From Enterococcus sp. HY326 (GTDB taxonomy: Bacteria > Bacillota > Bacilli > Lactobacillales > Enterococcaceae), in assembly GCF_026157065.1 (NCBI RefSeq), contig NZ_JANLGQ010000002.1, forward strand, positions 611,685 through 675,684: a stretch of DNA of 64,000 bases, in the 5' to 3' direction. A program made the translations under genes and the position numbers. The notes below the pieces were generated by a model. The model was given only the letters and a program-made list of their open reading frames with translations, was not told the DNA's origin and searched no databases. Shown here piece by piece: positions 44,156 through 58,007 of the stretch (positions are counted from its first letter, which is position 1; the number at the start of each line of letters is the position of its first letter).

Positions 44156-45556
44156 TCACATTTTTTTGGTTAACACTTGGTCGGCCTGCAACATAAACGG
44201 GCTGTATAAAGCCACTGTATCAGAAAGCGGTAAAAGTTGCGGGCTTATTTGGATACCTAACACATCTTTTAAAAAGGCTCGCCGTGTTTGAATCGCCTGC
44301 CACAAAATTGGATAGCTGGCTTTTAATTCATTTTGCAGCTTTTCATCGGCAAGGCATAAGGTACTTTCACAACTGGCTCCGGCATAACCCGCCATTGAAG
44401 GAATAATATCTAATTGTAAGAGCATGCCGCTGGTTAGAATTTCTTTTGAATTAGGATAGATTGGCGATGACAGCCATTCTTCATCAGCAACTAAATGACC
44501 TGGATTCAAATGCCAATGATAAGTGGCTTTTGGCAGAGCCTCTTCAATTAATTGATACACCTCAGCACCGGTTTGACCAACCTGCAAATTTTCTAACCAA
44601 GTAACGACAGTGGCAAAATACGGCTTCGCCAATTTCTCCAAATAATCCTGCTGCCCTTCAGGTAATTCACTCGCCTCATTGACGCCATAACCTGCTCGAG
44701 AGGACAAGCCACCTTTATACCCAACAGTTAAAGAAATCGTCTCGCCAAGCATCAATTTTTTTTCGGTTGGATATAAATTAGCCTTTTTAAAACGTTCCCC
44801 AAAAGCAGCAATCGTAACAACACTATTTGACTGACCTAATTGATTTAGCTGTCTGCCAATTTCAAATTCACTGACGCCTAGCTGCAGATTCTTAATAGCA
44901 GAAAAAATCCCCTGCCCGGCTAATTGTGCGCCAAAGGCATAGTGGGCAATTTCGTTCGCATTATTTTGCGTTCTGGCACCAGCTTGACTGCTATCAATGA
45001 ACAAGCCTGTTTCGTTGCTTAAGTTATCTTCTCCAACGACATTTTTTAAAGCCGCTACTAAATAATAGGGCACTTCAAACAAACTTTGATTGTCTGCATG
45101 ATTACTAGTAAATAATTTCCAACCGACTAAACCAACACGAGTATTTTCCTTTAATTCAGCCTCAACAAGATACTCCGTTAACGGCTTATCGTCGGTCATT
45201 GGCTGATTTGGTAAAGAAAAATGAGGTACATGAATCGCTTTTGCTGAAAGACGAGCTTTATCGGCTTTGTTTAAGTTTTCATTTCCTAATAATAAAAACC
45301 CTCGACCATCTTGATGTAAAACTAGCAGCGCCTCTTCAAAGCGGGGGACAAAGCCAGTCAAATATTCAAAATTGCCGCCATGCTCCAAGTCTGAATAAAT
45401 TACTAGACTGTCCAGTTGCTTGGTTTTCATTAGGTTTAGGACTTTTTCTCTTCGAGCGGCCAGCGTTTCGTCAGTCAGAGGCACTCGTTTTAATTCTGTC
45501 AATTCTGGTAATTGAATTTTCGTCAAATTAATTTGCTTTGCGGATGTGATTGTCAT
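44156..45556 (-). CDS. M24 (Xaa-Pro peptidase-like) protein, probably catalytically degenerate
   Basis: The product is about 466 aa from the ATG at 45556 (MTITSAKQINL). A TTG at 45607 would add 17 residues; neither start has a strong ribosome binding site. An N-terminal creatinase-like domain (ARREKVLNLMKTKQLDSLVI) is followed by a pita-bread-like domain (NEIAHYAFGAQLAG). In the metal site the expected DxG...SDxTR region reads LTVGYKGGLSSRAGYG, so both aspartates are missing. The GHxxG/HExP region is NPGHLVADEEWLSSP. It retains a His and a later Glu (GASCESTLCL). It is therefore probably not an active metallopeptidase. Confidence 0.75.
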   Translation of the reverse strand: MTITSAKQINLTKIQLPELTELKRVPLTDETLAARREKVLNLMKTKQLDSLVIYSDLEHGGNFEYLTGFVPRFEEALLVLHQDGRGFLLLGNENLNKADKARLSAKAIHVPHFSLPNQPMTDDKPLTEYLVEAELKENTRVGLVGWKLFTSNHADNQSLFEVPYYLVAALKNVVGEDNLSNETGLFIDSSQAGARTQNNANEIAHYAFGAQLAGQGIFSAIKNLQLGVSEFEIGRQLNQLGQSNSVVTIAAFGERFKKANLYPTEKKLMLGETISLTVGYKGGLSSRAGYGVNEASELPEGQQDYLEKLAKPYFATVVTWLENLQVGQTGAEVYQLIEEALPKATYHWHLNPGHLVADEEWLSSPIYPNSKEILTSGMLLQLDIIPSMAGYAGASCESTLCLADEKLQNELKASYPILWQAIQTRRAFLKDVLGIQISPQLLPLSDTVALYSPFMLQADQVLTKKM

Positions 45557-45918
45557 AAGTCGCTCATTTCTATTGTGATTTTTAACGATTATTTTTTTAG
45601 GAAGCAATTTTAATAATGAATCTTAGATTCCTATTATTATAACATTTTTATTCTTGAAAAATAAGCTTGACCTCTGTGGCTGCTTCGAAATTTAATTGTA
45701 AGTCAGTTGTCTTGCTTTCAAGTTTATCGGTAGGCCGAAAATACTTTCGCTATCGAATTTCTTAGATTAGTGTTAGCAAATGCTTAATGACCAATAACAG
45801 AGTTCAGCTTCTCACAACCACTGTTTTCTTAGAAATTTGTTTCTTCCTTACTTGCATATTCAAAAAAGACAAAGAAAAAGCCAAGATTCTTTGACGGAAT
45901 CTTGACTCAGCACAAAAC
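45557..45918. other. Intergenic region upstream of the M24-like gene
   Basis: This 362-base gap ends in the terminator at 45876-45904. Otherwise it has no ORF with a ribosome binding site. Words such as GTGGCTG and GTGGTTGTGA recall the ends of the inverted-repeat element at 47514, but the match is too weak to call a copy. Confidence 0.4.
45876..45904 (-). terminator. Terminator of the rlmCD/small-gene operon
   Basis: CAAGATTC / GAATCTTG arms with a 7-base loop, followed by GC then T5 on the minus strand. Confidence 0.85.
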
Positions 45919-46056
45919 TTATTTATTATAAATTTTTGGTCCTTTGCGCATATTTTTGCGGTCGTTGCGGGGAGTATTCGTGTTGGCTGACTTGCCGCCC
46001 CCTTGTTTCTTTTTGATAATTTCTAACATTTTTTCTTTGGTATTTTTTTCAGTCAT
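45919..46056 (-). CDS. 45-residue basic protein coupled to rlmCD
   Basis: This gene was found by hand translation. It starts 2 nt after the rlmCD stop (TAA AC ATG) and is followed 14 nt later by a terminator. The product begins MTEKNTKEKMLEIIKKKQ, then has a GGG turn and a basic, Asn/Arg-rich C-terminus ending in KGPKIYNK. The net charge is strongly positive, with no signal or TM helix, so it may bind RNA or the ribosome. The only site for ribosomes is AAAGAG overlapping the upstream stop, so it is probably translated by re-initiation. I do not recognise a family name. Confidence 0.6.
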   Translation of the reverse strand: MTEKNTKEKMLEIIKKKQGGGKSANTNTPRNDRKNMRKGPKIYNK

Positions 46057-46058
46057 GT

Positions 46059-47429
46059 TTACGCTCTTTTTGTCAGCAGTGTGACACTTTCTATATGATA
46101 AGTTTGCGGAAATAAATCCACTGGCTGAATTTTTTCCGCTTGATAGCCTAAGTCGGCAAAAAGTTTTAAGTCCCGTGCCAAAGTAGCTGGGTTACAAGAA
46201 ATATAAATCACTCGACTTGGATCGCTTTCGGCAATCGAGTCAATCAGACTATTGGTCAAGCCTTTACGAGGCGGGTCAACAAAAACCACAGAAGGTTTGA
46301 TTCCGTCTGCAACCCATTTGGCCATCATTTTTTCAGCAGAACCCAGTTTGTAATCAGCATTGTCGATATCGTTTAACAGAGCATTCATTTTAGCATCGGC
46401 AACTGCTTCAGCAATTACCTCCACACCATAGACATGTCCCACACGTTTTGCCAATGACAGACCGATTGTGCCAATCCCCGAATAAGCATCGACGACAACA
46501 TCTTCTTTAGTCAAACCAGCAAAGTCAAAGGCCGTTTGATACAAAAATTCCGTCTGTAAAGTATTCACTTGATAAAATGAACGACTAGAGATAGCAAATT
46601 TATTATCTAAAAGCTGATCTTCAATATAATGCTTGCCATAAAGCAAAATTTCTTTATCACCTAAGATGACGTTGGTCACTTTTTCGTTGACATTTTGAAT
46701 GACCGACACCACTTCGGGAAGTTCTTTGGCAATTTGCTCCGCCAATTCTTTACCCTTAAAGAATTTTTCTAATCTGGTTACTAATGTTACCATCATTTCA
46801 TGACTATAATGGCCCCGACGAATAATAATATTGCGTAAAAAGCCACTGTTATCTGTCTCGTTATAAGGTTTAACATTGAAGCGACATAAAATTGCTTTAA
46901 TTGTTTGCAAAGCTTCGTCAATTTTTGGATCTTGAATAACAAAATCTTCAATCGGTACGACATCATGGGAATTTTTCCGATAAAAACCGATTTCCAACTG
47001 GCCATCAATCTTTCTTACCGGCACTTGAGCCTTATTACGATAGCCGACTGGGTTGGCCATGCCAATGGTGGGCAAAACAGGCACCTCCGGCAATTTAGCG
47101 ATGCGGGCTAAATCTTTCTCGATTTGCTGTTGTTTAAACAACAACTGCTTTTCGTATTTCAAATGGCCTAAAGGTGCAATGCCAGTTCTTAGTAAATCTA
47201 AATTAGCCAATGGCTGACGGTCTGGGCTTTCTGTTAATAATTCTAACACCTTACCATAGCCAAACTTATTCCCAACTTTGACGACTAACGCTTTGACTTC
47301 CTCGCCAATCAAGGCATTTTCAATAAAAATGGGATAGCCATCAATTTTGGCAACCCCTAATCCTTCATGGGTCAAATCCGTAATTACAACAATTATTTGC
47401 TGATTTTTTTCTACAGGGTACTCTTTCAT
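46059..47429 (-). CDS. rlmCD: 23S rRNA (uracil-5-)-methyltransferase, RlmD/RlmCD type
   Basis: The product is 456 aa. An N-terminal TRAM domain (about 5-60) is followed by a SAM-dependent methyltransferase domain. Motifs include FLRNIIIRRG, SRSFYQVNTLQTEFLY, VDAYSGIGTIGL (SAM loop), VVFVDPPRKGL and the catalytic YISCNPATLARDL with the nucleophilic Cys. It methylates U747 and/or U1939 of 23S rRNA; Gram-positive homologues often do both. The iron-sulfur Cys cluster of E. coli RlmD is not obvious. Confidence 0.9.
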   Translation of the reverse strand: MKEYPVEKNQQIIVVITDLTHEGLGVAKIDGYPIFIENALIGEEVKALVVKVGNKFGYGKVLELLTESPDRQPLANLDLLRTGIAPLGHLKYEKQLLFKQQQIEKDLARIAKLPEVPVLPTIGMANPVGYRNKAQVPVRKIDGQLEIGFYRKNSHDVVPIEDFVIQDPKIDEALQTIKAILCRFNVKPYNETDNSGFLRNIIIRRGHYSHEMMVTLVTRLEKFFKGKELAEQIAKELPEVVSVIQNVNEKVTNVILGDKEILLYGKHYIEDQLLDNKFAISSRSFYQVNTLQTEFLYQTAFDFAGLTKEDVVVDAYSGIGTIGLSLAKRVGHVYGVEVIAEAVADAKMNALLNDIDNADYKLGSAEKMMAKWVADGIKPSVVFVDPPRKGLTNSLIDSIAESDPSRVIYISCNPATLARDLKLFADLGYQAEKIQPVDLFPQTYHIESVTLLTKRA

Positions 47430-47756
47430 TGTGTGCTCCTTAAAATTTTCTTCTCGCTACATCATAAAGAATTCCCCGCTAAAAAGCAATCAATTCCTTG
47501 TAACCTTAAAAGAGAGTGACCGTAACACAAGTTTTTCTTACAGAATATCCCGAAAAATAAAGACTTTGCTTCTGTGGTCCAGTTGTTCCTCAAAGGCAAA
47601 GCAACATTATCTCAATACTCAGCAGGTTATCTTAAAAGCTCTAACTAAAAATTTATTTAAAATCCCTAGCTAAAAGCTCCATTACCAACTTCTACTGAAT
47701 ATTCTTCGGAAAAACTTTTCTGTAATAACTTGTGTCACAGCCACTCATCATGACTA
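47430..47756. other. Intergenic region between rlmCD and dagK
   Basis: This 327-base gap is mostly filled by the 233-bp inverted-repeat element at 47514-47746. No gene with a ribosome binding site is present. Confidence 0.6.
47514..47746. repeat. MITE-like element with imperfect terminal inverted repeats
   Basis: The ends are inverted copies of each other: GAGTGACCGTAACACAAGTT (from 47514) and GAGTGGCTGTGACACAAGTT (minus strand, from 47746) agree at 17 of 20 positions. Both arms then continue to ACAGAA after a 3-base indel. The 170-bp interior has no ORF. A related word, GTAACACAAACTTTTG, occurs at 34065-34080. It is probably a mobile or spread intergenic element that has decayed. Confidence 0.55.
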
Positions 47757-48797
47757 TTATTTATCTTCAATCTGACCGTCGCCATCGAGGTCTTCATCAG
47801 TTAATTTTTCAACTTCTCTGACAAATTCTTTACCGACTTCTTCATATTCGGCTTCTTCTGGATCAACGCCAGTGATAGCCTCGTCAGGAATCGCATCGGT
47901 ATTGGCAAAAAATTCCAAATGCTGATGGAGATTTTCAAAACGCATCGGCGCATCACCGCCGTATTCTCCGTCTAAATTAATCATCAACGGTTTATCCAGT
48001 TCTTCGGTTTCCACATAAAGAGTGTTGGTCTTTTGATAAATAATCCGCGGGTCGTTGACGTGTTTGCCACCGTTCATCATTAAAGCAATCAGATGGACAA
48101 TTTCAAAAATATTCGCCGTTTTGACGATGATTAAAGAAAATTTACCATCATCCAATTTAGCATCCGGCACAATTTGTTCAAAGCCGCCAACTGAATTGGT
48201 TAAGCCGATAAAAAACATCGATGCTTGTCCGTCATAAACGCCATCATCGTATTCGATATGCATTTGGACTGGTTTTACCCGAGGCAGCATTTCTGCTCCT
48301 TTGACTAAATACGCTAAGTAGCCAAAAATGCTTTTCAACTCCGAAGGAACTTCGTAAGTTAGTTCTGTCAGATAACCGCCGGCTGCAATATTAATAAAAT
48401 AAGTGTCAGCAGCCTTCCCGATATCCATCTTAACCGTTTGATTGCGTTTAATTATCTCAGCAGCCCCTTTAATGTCGCCTCTCGGGATGCGTAACGCCCG
48501 TGCATAGTCATTGGTGGTCCCCGCTGGAATCACCAAAATTTTAGGGCGAATAGCTAACGGTGCTAAACCATTGACCACTTCGTTAATCGTACCGTCACCA
48601 CCGGCTGCCACCACGACTTCAAAACCTAGCTCACCAACTCGGCGGGCTTCGCTTTTAGCAGAATTCGGCTCTGGTGTTGTGGCATAAGCACTGGCTTCAT
48701 AACCGGCCTCTTCTAAGCTTTGAAGAATATCTGCTAAATTTCTTTTTAAGACTTCTTTACCAGAAGTAGGATTATAAATGACGCGTGCTTTTCTCAT
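47757..48797 (-). CDS. dagK: Diacylglycerol kinase DagK (DgkB type)
   Basis: The product is 346 aa. Lipid-kinase motifs are VIYNPTSGKE, VVAAGGDGTINEVVNGL and IPAGTTNDYARAL, with the C-terminal IINLDGEYGG-like segment (PLMINLDGEYGGDAP). It returns diacylglycerol released during lipoteichoic-acid synthesis to phosphatidic acid. The C-terminal 50 residues are acidic and probably disordered. It follows gatB by 10 nt, so dagK is part of the gatCAB operon, the common order in enterococci and streptococci. Confidence 0.94.
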   Translation of the reverse strand: MRKARVIYNPTSGKEVLKRNLADILQSLEEAGYEASAYATTPEPNSAKSEARRVGELGFEVVVAAGGDGTINEVVNGLAPLAIRPKILVIPAGTTNDYARALRIPRGDIKGAAEIIKRNQTVKMDIGKAADTYFINIAAGGYLTELTYEVPSELKSIFGYLAYLVKGAEMLPRVKPVQMHIEYDDGVYDGQASMFFIGLTNSVGGFEQIVPDAKLDDGKFSLIIVKTANIFEIVHLIALMMNGGKHVNDPRIIYQKTNTLYVETEELDKPLMINLDGEYGGDAPMRFENLHQHLEFFANTDAIPDEAITGVDPEEAEYEEVGKEFVREVEKLTDEDLDGDGQIEDK

Positions 48798-48807
48798 AAA
48801 CTTCCTC

Positions 48808-50238
48808 TTAACGTTTTGCTAATTCTTCTTGTAATAATTTATTGACAACGCCTGGATTGGCTTGTCCTTTTGTCGCCTTCATAATTTGGCCAACTAAGAA
48901 GCCAACCGCACGATCCTTGCCGTTTTTAAAGTCATTAACAGATTGTTCATTGTTATCCAAAATTTCATTAATAATTGGCAGTAATTGAGCAGGGTCTGAC
49001 AATTGAATCAAACCTTTTGCTTCCACGACTTCACGAGCGCCACCACCATTTTCGATTAATTCTTTAAAGACTTTTTTCGCCATCTTAGAACTAATGGTGC
49101 CATCAGCAATTAAAGCAATCATCTCGGCTAAATTATCAGGGGTAATTTTCGTTTCAGTCAATTCTAATTTTTCGCTATTTAAATAAGCAGAAACTTCCCC
49201 CATCAACCAGTTCGAAGCCTGTTTAGCATCGGCACCGGCTTTCAAAGTATCTTCAAAGAAATCAGACATTTCTCTCGTCAAGGTTAAGACCATCGCATCA
49301 TATTCTGGCAGGCCTAAGTCTTTGATATAACGTAAACGACGTGACGCTGGCATTTCCGGTAGACTTTCTCTAACCTGGTCAATCCATTCATCATCAATCA
49401 CAAAACGAGGAATATCAGGCTCAGGGAAATACCGGTAATCACTAGAACCTTCTTTAACCCGCATTAAAATTGTTTTGTTTGTCGTTTCATCAAAACGACG
49501 GGTTTCTTGATCGATTTTGCCGCCGGATAATAAGACTTTCGCTTGGCGTTTTTCTTCAAAGGCCAAACCTTTTTTAACAAAGCTCATGGAGTTTAAGTTT
49601 TTCAATTCTGTTTTAGTCCCAAACTCTTCTTGACCATAAGGGCGCAAAGAAATATTGGCGTCACAACGCATTGAGCCTTCTTCCATTTTCACATCAGAAA
49701 CATCGGTAAACTGAATAATTGACCGGAGTGCTTCCAGATAAGCATAAGCTTCCTCAGGTGAACGCATGTCAGCTTCTGAAACAATTTCGATCAGAGGTGT
49801 ACCTTGACGATTTAGGTCAACGTAAGAATAACCGCCGATGCCGTGCATATTTTTACCAGCATCTTCTTCTAAATGGACCCGTTCAATGCGGATTTTTTTC
49901 TTTTGGCCTTCGACTTCGATTTCAATCCAGCCATCATGACCAATCGGTTGGTCAAATTGTGAAATTTGATAAGCTTTTGGATTATCCGGATAAAAATAAT
50001 TTTTCCGGTCAAAATGGGTGTCCTTAGAAATTTCACAGTTTAAAGCTAAGGCGGCCTTCATACCAAATTCAATAGCAGCCTTATTCATCACTGGCAAAAC
50101 ACCAGGATAGCCCCAGTCAATAATATTAGTATTGCTATTGGGTTCCGCACCAAAATGAGCTGGCGCTGGTGAAAAGATTTTAGAGTTGGTCTTTAATTCA
50201 ACATGGACTTCAAGGCCGATAACTGTTTCAAAATTCAT
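48808..50238 (-). CDS. gatB: Aspartyl/glutamyl-tRNA amidotransferase subunit B
   Basis: The product is 476 aa, normal for GatB. It carries the kinase-like site that activates Glu-tRNA(Gln) or Asp-tRNA(Asn): [32 protein letters not shown] and [11 protein letters not shown]. The C-terminal YqeY-like tail contacts tRNA. It starts at the TAATG shared with the gatA stop. Its presence indicates indirect Gln-tRNA formation, as in most Firmicutes. Confidence 0.97.
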   Translation of the reverse strand: MNFETVIGLEVHVELKTNSKIFSPAPAHFGAEPNSNTNIIDWGYPGVLPVMNKAAIEFGMKAALALNCEISKDTHFDRKNYFYPDNPKAYQISQFDQPIGHDGWIEIEVEGQKKKIRIERVHLEEDAGKNMHGIGGYSYVDLNRQGTPLIEIVSEADMRSPEEAYAYLEALRSIIQFTDVSDVKMEEGSMRCDANISLRPYGQEEFGTKTELKNLNSMSFVKKGLAFEEKRQAKVLLSGGKIDQETRRFDETTNKTILMRVKEGSSDYRYFPEPDIPRFVIDDEWIDQVRESLPEMPASRRLRYIKDLGLPEYDAMVLTLTREMSDFFEDTLKAGADAKQASNWLMGEVSAYLNSEKLELTETKITPDNLAEMIALIADGTISSKMAKKVFKELIENGGGAREVVEAKGLIQLSDPAQLLPIINEILDNNEQSVNDFKNGKDRAVGFLVGQIMKATKGQANPGVVNKLLQEELAKR

Positions 50239-51707
50239 TATGCTTCTCCCCCTAAAATCACTGGTTTTTGTTTGTGGAAATCAGTCGCTTGCTCAAAAGC
50301 GTAAGCGGCTTTATACATGCTAGCTTCATCAAAATGCTTACCGATCACTTGCAAACCAATTGGTAAGCCTTCAGAAAATCCAGCCGGAATGGACATCCCT
50401 GGCAGTCCTGCCAAGTTGACTGGAATTGTTAAAATATCACTCATATACATAGTGATTGGATCGTTGATATTTTCTCCTAAGCCAAAGGCCACCGTCGGCG
50501 AAGATGGGCCAATGATTAAATCATAGTTATCAAAGACTTTTTTAAAGTCATTCATGATTAAGGTTCTTACTTGTCCAGCTTTTTTAAAGTAGGCATCATA
50601 ATAACCAGCACTCAATGAGAAAGTGCCCAACATAATCCGGCGTTTCACTTCTAGACCAAAACCTTCAGAACGAGAATTCACATAGACATCTTCTAAGTTT
50701 TTGACATTTTCAGAACGATAGCCATAACGAATGCCATCAAAACGTTGCAGATTGGAGCTCGCTTCAGAAGAGGCGATGATATAATAAACGGCTACTCCAT
50801 ATTTTGAATGGGGTAAGCTGACTTCTTCAACAGTTGCACCAAGTTCTTTAAAGGTTTCAGCAGCTTTCAAAATAGCTGCTCGCACATCCGGTTGAACGCC
50901 TTCGCCTAAATATTCTTTTGGCAAGGCAATTTTCATGCCTTTGATATCGCCGGTCAAACCAGCGGTGAAATCAGGAACAGAATTGCCAGCAGAGGTGCCA
51001 TCTTTTGGATCGTATCCGCTGATAGCGTTCAAAGTTAACGCATTGTCTGTTACTGTTCGAGTCAATGGCCCAATTTGATCCAAAGAAGAACCAAAGGCAA
51101 TCAAACCAAAACGGGATACGCGACCATAAGTTGGTTTCATACCGACAATTCCGTTAAAAGAAGCCGGTTGACGAATTGAGCCGCCGGTATCGCTCCCTAA
51201 AGAAACCGGGATTTGACCTGCTGCAACAGCTGCAGCAGAACCGCCAGAGGAACCGCCGGGAACCTTTGTATGATCCCAGGCATTTTTCGTTTCTTTGAAA
51301 TAAGAATTTTCGGTACTCCCACCCATGGCAAACTCATCCATGTTCAATTTACCAACAGGAATTAAATCCGCTTGATAAACTTTATCCATCACGGTTGCAT
51401 CGTAAATTGGATTGAAGTTGTATAAAATTTTTGAAGCCGCCGTCGTTAATAGATCTTTGGTCACAATATTGTCTTTAATGCCAATCGGTAAACCGGCTAA
51501 AACATTATTTTCGTCAATACCTTTGACATCGATTGCTTTGGCCATCGCCATCGCTTTTTCTTCATTCAAAGTAATAAAGCTTTCAACTTCAGGTTCTGTC
51601 GCTTTAATCCGCTCAAAGGTGGCCCCAGTGACATCCGCTGAGGTAACTTCCTTTGAAACCAATAGGTCATGTAATTCGACTAGCGTTTTATCGTATAATT
51701 TTTCCAT
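50238..51707 (-). CDS. gatA: Glutamyl-tRNA amidotransferase subunit A
   Basis: The product is 489 aa. The amidase signature with the Ser-cisSer-Lys triad is visible: IGIKDNI (Lys near 80), then [13 protein letters not shown], and [13 protein letters not shown]. It releases ammonia from glutamine for the GatB site. It overlaps gatC upstream and gatB downstream by one base each, so the three subunits are made in equal amounts. Confidence 0.97.
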   Translation of the reverse strand: MEKLYDKTLVELHDLLVSKEVTSADVTGATFERIKATEPEVESFITLNEEKAMAMAKAIDVKGIDENNVLAGLPIGIKDNIVTKDLLTTAASKILYNFNPIYDATVMDKVYQADLIPVGKLNMDEFAMGGSTENSYFKETKNAWDHTKVPGGSSGGSAAAVAAGQIPVSLGSDTGGSIRQPASFNGIVGMKPTYGRVSRFGLIAFGSSLDQIGPLTRTVTDNALTLNAISGYDPKDGTSAGNSVPDFTAGLTGDIKGMKIALPKEYLGEGVQPDVRAAILKAAETFKELGATVEEVSLPHSKYGVAVYYIIASSEASSNLQRFDGIRYGYRSENVKNLEDVYVNSRSEGFGLEVKRRIMLGTFSLSAGYYDAYFKKAGQVRTLIMNDFKKVFDNYDLIIGPSSPTVAFGLGENINDPITMYMSDILTIPVNLAGLPGMSIPAGFSEGLPIGLQVIGKHFDEASMYKAAYAFEQATDFHKQKPVILGGEA

Positions 51708-52012
51708 TAGGCACCGGCCTCCCCATTGTCAATAATTGCCGGAACCTTAATAAATCCGTCTTCAGATTCTGGAACGTTGCGCATTAATTCGTCACGGTTC
51801 CAACCAGGTGCTGCCACATCTTCCCGCATCACGTTGATTGCTTCAGCGACATTTGAAGTAAACGGAACGCCTGTCGTATCAACCTCTTCTAATAATTCCA
51901 CCATATCAATAATTTTGCCTAATTGTTCAGTAAATCCCTGCAATTCTTCTTGGTTAAATGAAAGCTTGGCAAGCTTGGCTACGTGTTGGACTTGTTCTTC
52001 ACTAATTGCCAT
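51707..52012 (-). CDS. gatC: Glutamyl-tRNA amidotransferase subunit C
   Basis: The product is 101 aa. Family features are [15 protein letters not shown] near the N-terminus and a C-terminal [16 protein letters not shown]. It stabilises the GatA-GatB interface. AGGAGGAGA precedes the ATG. It is the first gene of gatC-gatA-gatB-dagK; the promoter must lie in the 215-base gap toward ligA but I cannot define it. Confidence 0.95.
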   Translation of the reverse strand: MAISEEQVQHVAKLAKLSFNQEELQGFTEQLGKIIDMVELLEEVDTTGVPFTSNVAEAINVMREDVAAPGWNRDELMRNVPESEDGFIKVPAIIDNGEAGA

Positions 52013-52227
52013 CGTTTTGTCTCCTCCTACTTCCTGTAAAGGATTATAATTTTGCTGAAATAAAATTCTAAAGGACCGAATGCCTTTACCGGGTTAAAAA
52101 AATTATTAAAAATAATTTTCTGAAGCAAACTCTGCTGAGGTCAAGGTCTTCAACAAAAATTTCTCTTTATTCTATCATATGTTTTCCATTTTTCTGTAAT
52201 ATTTCATAAAAAATATCAAAGTTTTTT

Positions 52228-56563
<4,336 letters not shown>

Positions 56564-56713
56564 GCTTAATTCCTTTCTATTTGCTTAAAAAGCTTCTCAG
56601 TAAGTTTTTGCCGCAGACGAGCAAACTAAAAAATCATCCTTCACATTATAGCATTGCCAGCACATCCGATGAAACATTTACCTCTAAATAATTTGAAATA
56701 ATCAAAATAAAGA

Positions 56714-56757
56714 GCCTCTAAAGCTCAGCGGCTTTTAGCCTTGAGCAAATTAGAGGC
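56714..56757 (-). terminator. Terminator of citC
   Basis: GCCTCTAA / TTAGAGGC outer and TGAGC / GCTCA inner arms, followed by a T-rich tract on the minus strand. Confidence 0.8.
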
Positions 56758-56784
56758 GAGTCTTCTTTTCAAATGATAATTTTG

Positions 56785-57831
56785 TTAATAATGCTTGATT
56801 TCTTTTGCCAAAGACATTTGATCAATAATTTTTTGACCAGCAGCTGTTTCAAAAAAGGCTAATGTCGTCTTAGGAACATATTCAGCTACTTGTGCAAACT
56901 GATGATCGACTAGCAGCTGTCGCACCGTTGAGGCACTAATCATCTCACCTTCAGCTTCAAAGCGAGGCACAATCACCACTTCAACGCCCACTTTAGCTAA
57001 TTCTTTAATCGTATTTTGGTTATATAATTCAGTCACTCGACTAGTCGGTTCCGTTCCCATATAGCGCCGCTGAATACCTAATTGCTGAGAAATATTAGCA
57101 AAGATTGTCCCATCTAAACTAGCTTGCGCATCAATGACTTGATTTTCTTCCTTTAAAAAGTAGCTGGGAAAAATCGCCATACTAATCAAATAACTGCCAG
57201 TTTCTTGATAGCTGATGTTTTTTAGATGCTGAGTGCCCTCCATCATTAATTTTTTCCGGACGGCATAAGGGACTAAACTCTCATCCTCGCTAACCATGAA
57301 AAGGTGAAGCCAGTCATTTTCTGCTGCTGCTTTTTCGATTAATTTTTGATGTCCGAAAGTAAACGGGTTGGCATTCATAACAATTGCCGCCACCGTATTT
57401 TTATCTGCTGGTGTCTGTACAAGATTCGTCAAATATTCTTTAAAACCATCCCGTCGATTTTCTAAAAAGACAAGGCGATTGTCGACCTTCGCAATTGTAT
57501 AAAAACCTAAGTCCTCAAAAAAAATGGCTGTTTCTTTTTTTGTGTAAACAAAAAGATGATCATTGCCTCTTTCAAACTGATATTGAATCAGATGACTAAT
57601 CAGCTGATTCATAATGCCTTCCCCTTGATAATGTTCATCAATTGCAATGCAGCGTAAAGAATTTTTAAAACAACTGCCGGTGGCCACCAATTTTCGGTTG
57701 CGGTCGAAAACACCACAGGTATAATCCAAATTTGCGTCTAAGGTAATACCTTCTTGTTCTAAAAGTCCTTCGACAATCAACATTTCCTGTTTATTTCTTG
57801 GTGAGATCTCACCAATCAGATAATCATTCAT
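56785..57831 (-). CDS. citC: [Citrate (pro-3S)-lyase] ligase
   Basis: The product is 348 aa. An N-terminal GNAT-like domain (about 1-130, AIDEHYQGEGIMNQLISHL) precedes a nucleotidyltransferase domain with MNANPFTFGHQKLIEKAA and a C-terminal ISASTVRQLL. CitC acetylates the prosthetic group of CitD to activate citrate lyase. It stands apart from the other cit genes, behind the oadA terminator and with its own promoter and palindrome, which is unusual because citC normally leads citDEF. Confidence 0.93.
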   Translation of the reverse strand: MNDYLIGEISPRNKQEMLIVEGLLEQEGITLDANLDYTCGVFDRNRKLVATGSCFKNSLRCIAIDEHYQGEGIMNQLISHLIQYQFERGNDHLFVYTKKETAIFFEDLGFYTIAKVDNRLVFLENRRDGFKEYLTNLVQTPADKNTVAAIVMNANPFTFGHQKLIEKAAAENDWLHLFMVSEDESLVPYAVRKKLMMEGTQHLKNISYQETGSYLISMAIFPSYFLKEENQVIDAQASLDGTIFANISQQLGIQRRYMGTEPTSRVTELYNQNTIKELAKVGVEVVIVPRFEAEGEMISASTVRQLLVDHQFAQVAEYVPKTTLAFFETAAGQKIIDQMSLAKEIKHY

Positions 57832-57860
57832 TTTAAATTTCCCTTCCTTTTTAAACTAAC

Positions 57861-57879
57861 AAACGATTGAAAATCGTTT
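57861..57879. promoter_or_regulatory. 19-bp palindrome at the citC transcription start
   Basis: Perfect arms AAACGATT and AATCGTTT with a GAA centre. They overlap the expected start of transcription, so a repressor or activator site for citC is likely. Confidence 0.6.
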
Positions 57880-57884
57880 TATGT

Positions 57885-57913
57885 ATGGTAAAAAAGTGCT
57901 AATGTTTTTTCAA
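57885..57913 (-). promoter_or_regulatory. Candidate citC promoter
   Basis: On the minus strand TTGAAA (57908-57913) and TACCAT (57885-57890) are separated by 17 bp. The -10 is a 4/6 match. Confidence 0.5.
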
Positions 57914-57954
57914 AAGGATTTTTTTATTGGCAGCAAGTAAAACTAGCATTTTAT

Positions 57955-57996
57955 TTAAAAAAAGCTGCGATAAAAGGTCAGACCTCATTATCGCAG
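57955..57996 (-). terminator. Terminator of oadA and the main citrate operon
   Basis: Perfect 9-bp arms CTGCGATAA / TTATCGCAG, followed by T7 on the minus strand. Confidence 0.9.
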
Positions 57997-58007
57997 ACTT
58001 TTCAAGC

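Noticed and set aside
45661..45880. A possible second copy of the 47514 repeat
   Set aside because: Only short words (GTGGCTG, GTGGTTGTGA) are shared and the arms do not align.
47431..47673. An 80-codon plus-strand frame between rlmCD and dagK
   Set aside because: It runs through the inverted-repeat element, has no ribosome binding site and has no recognisable product.
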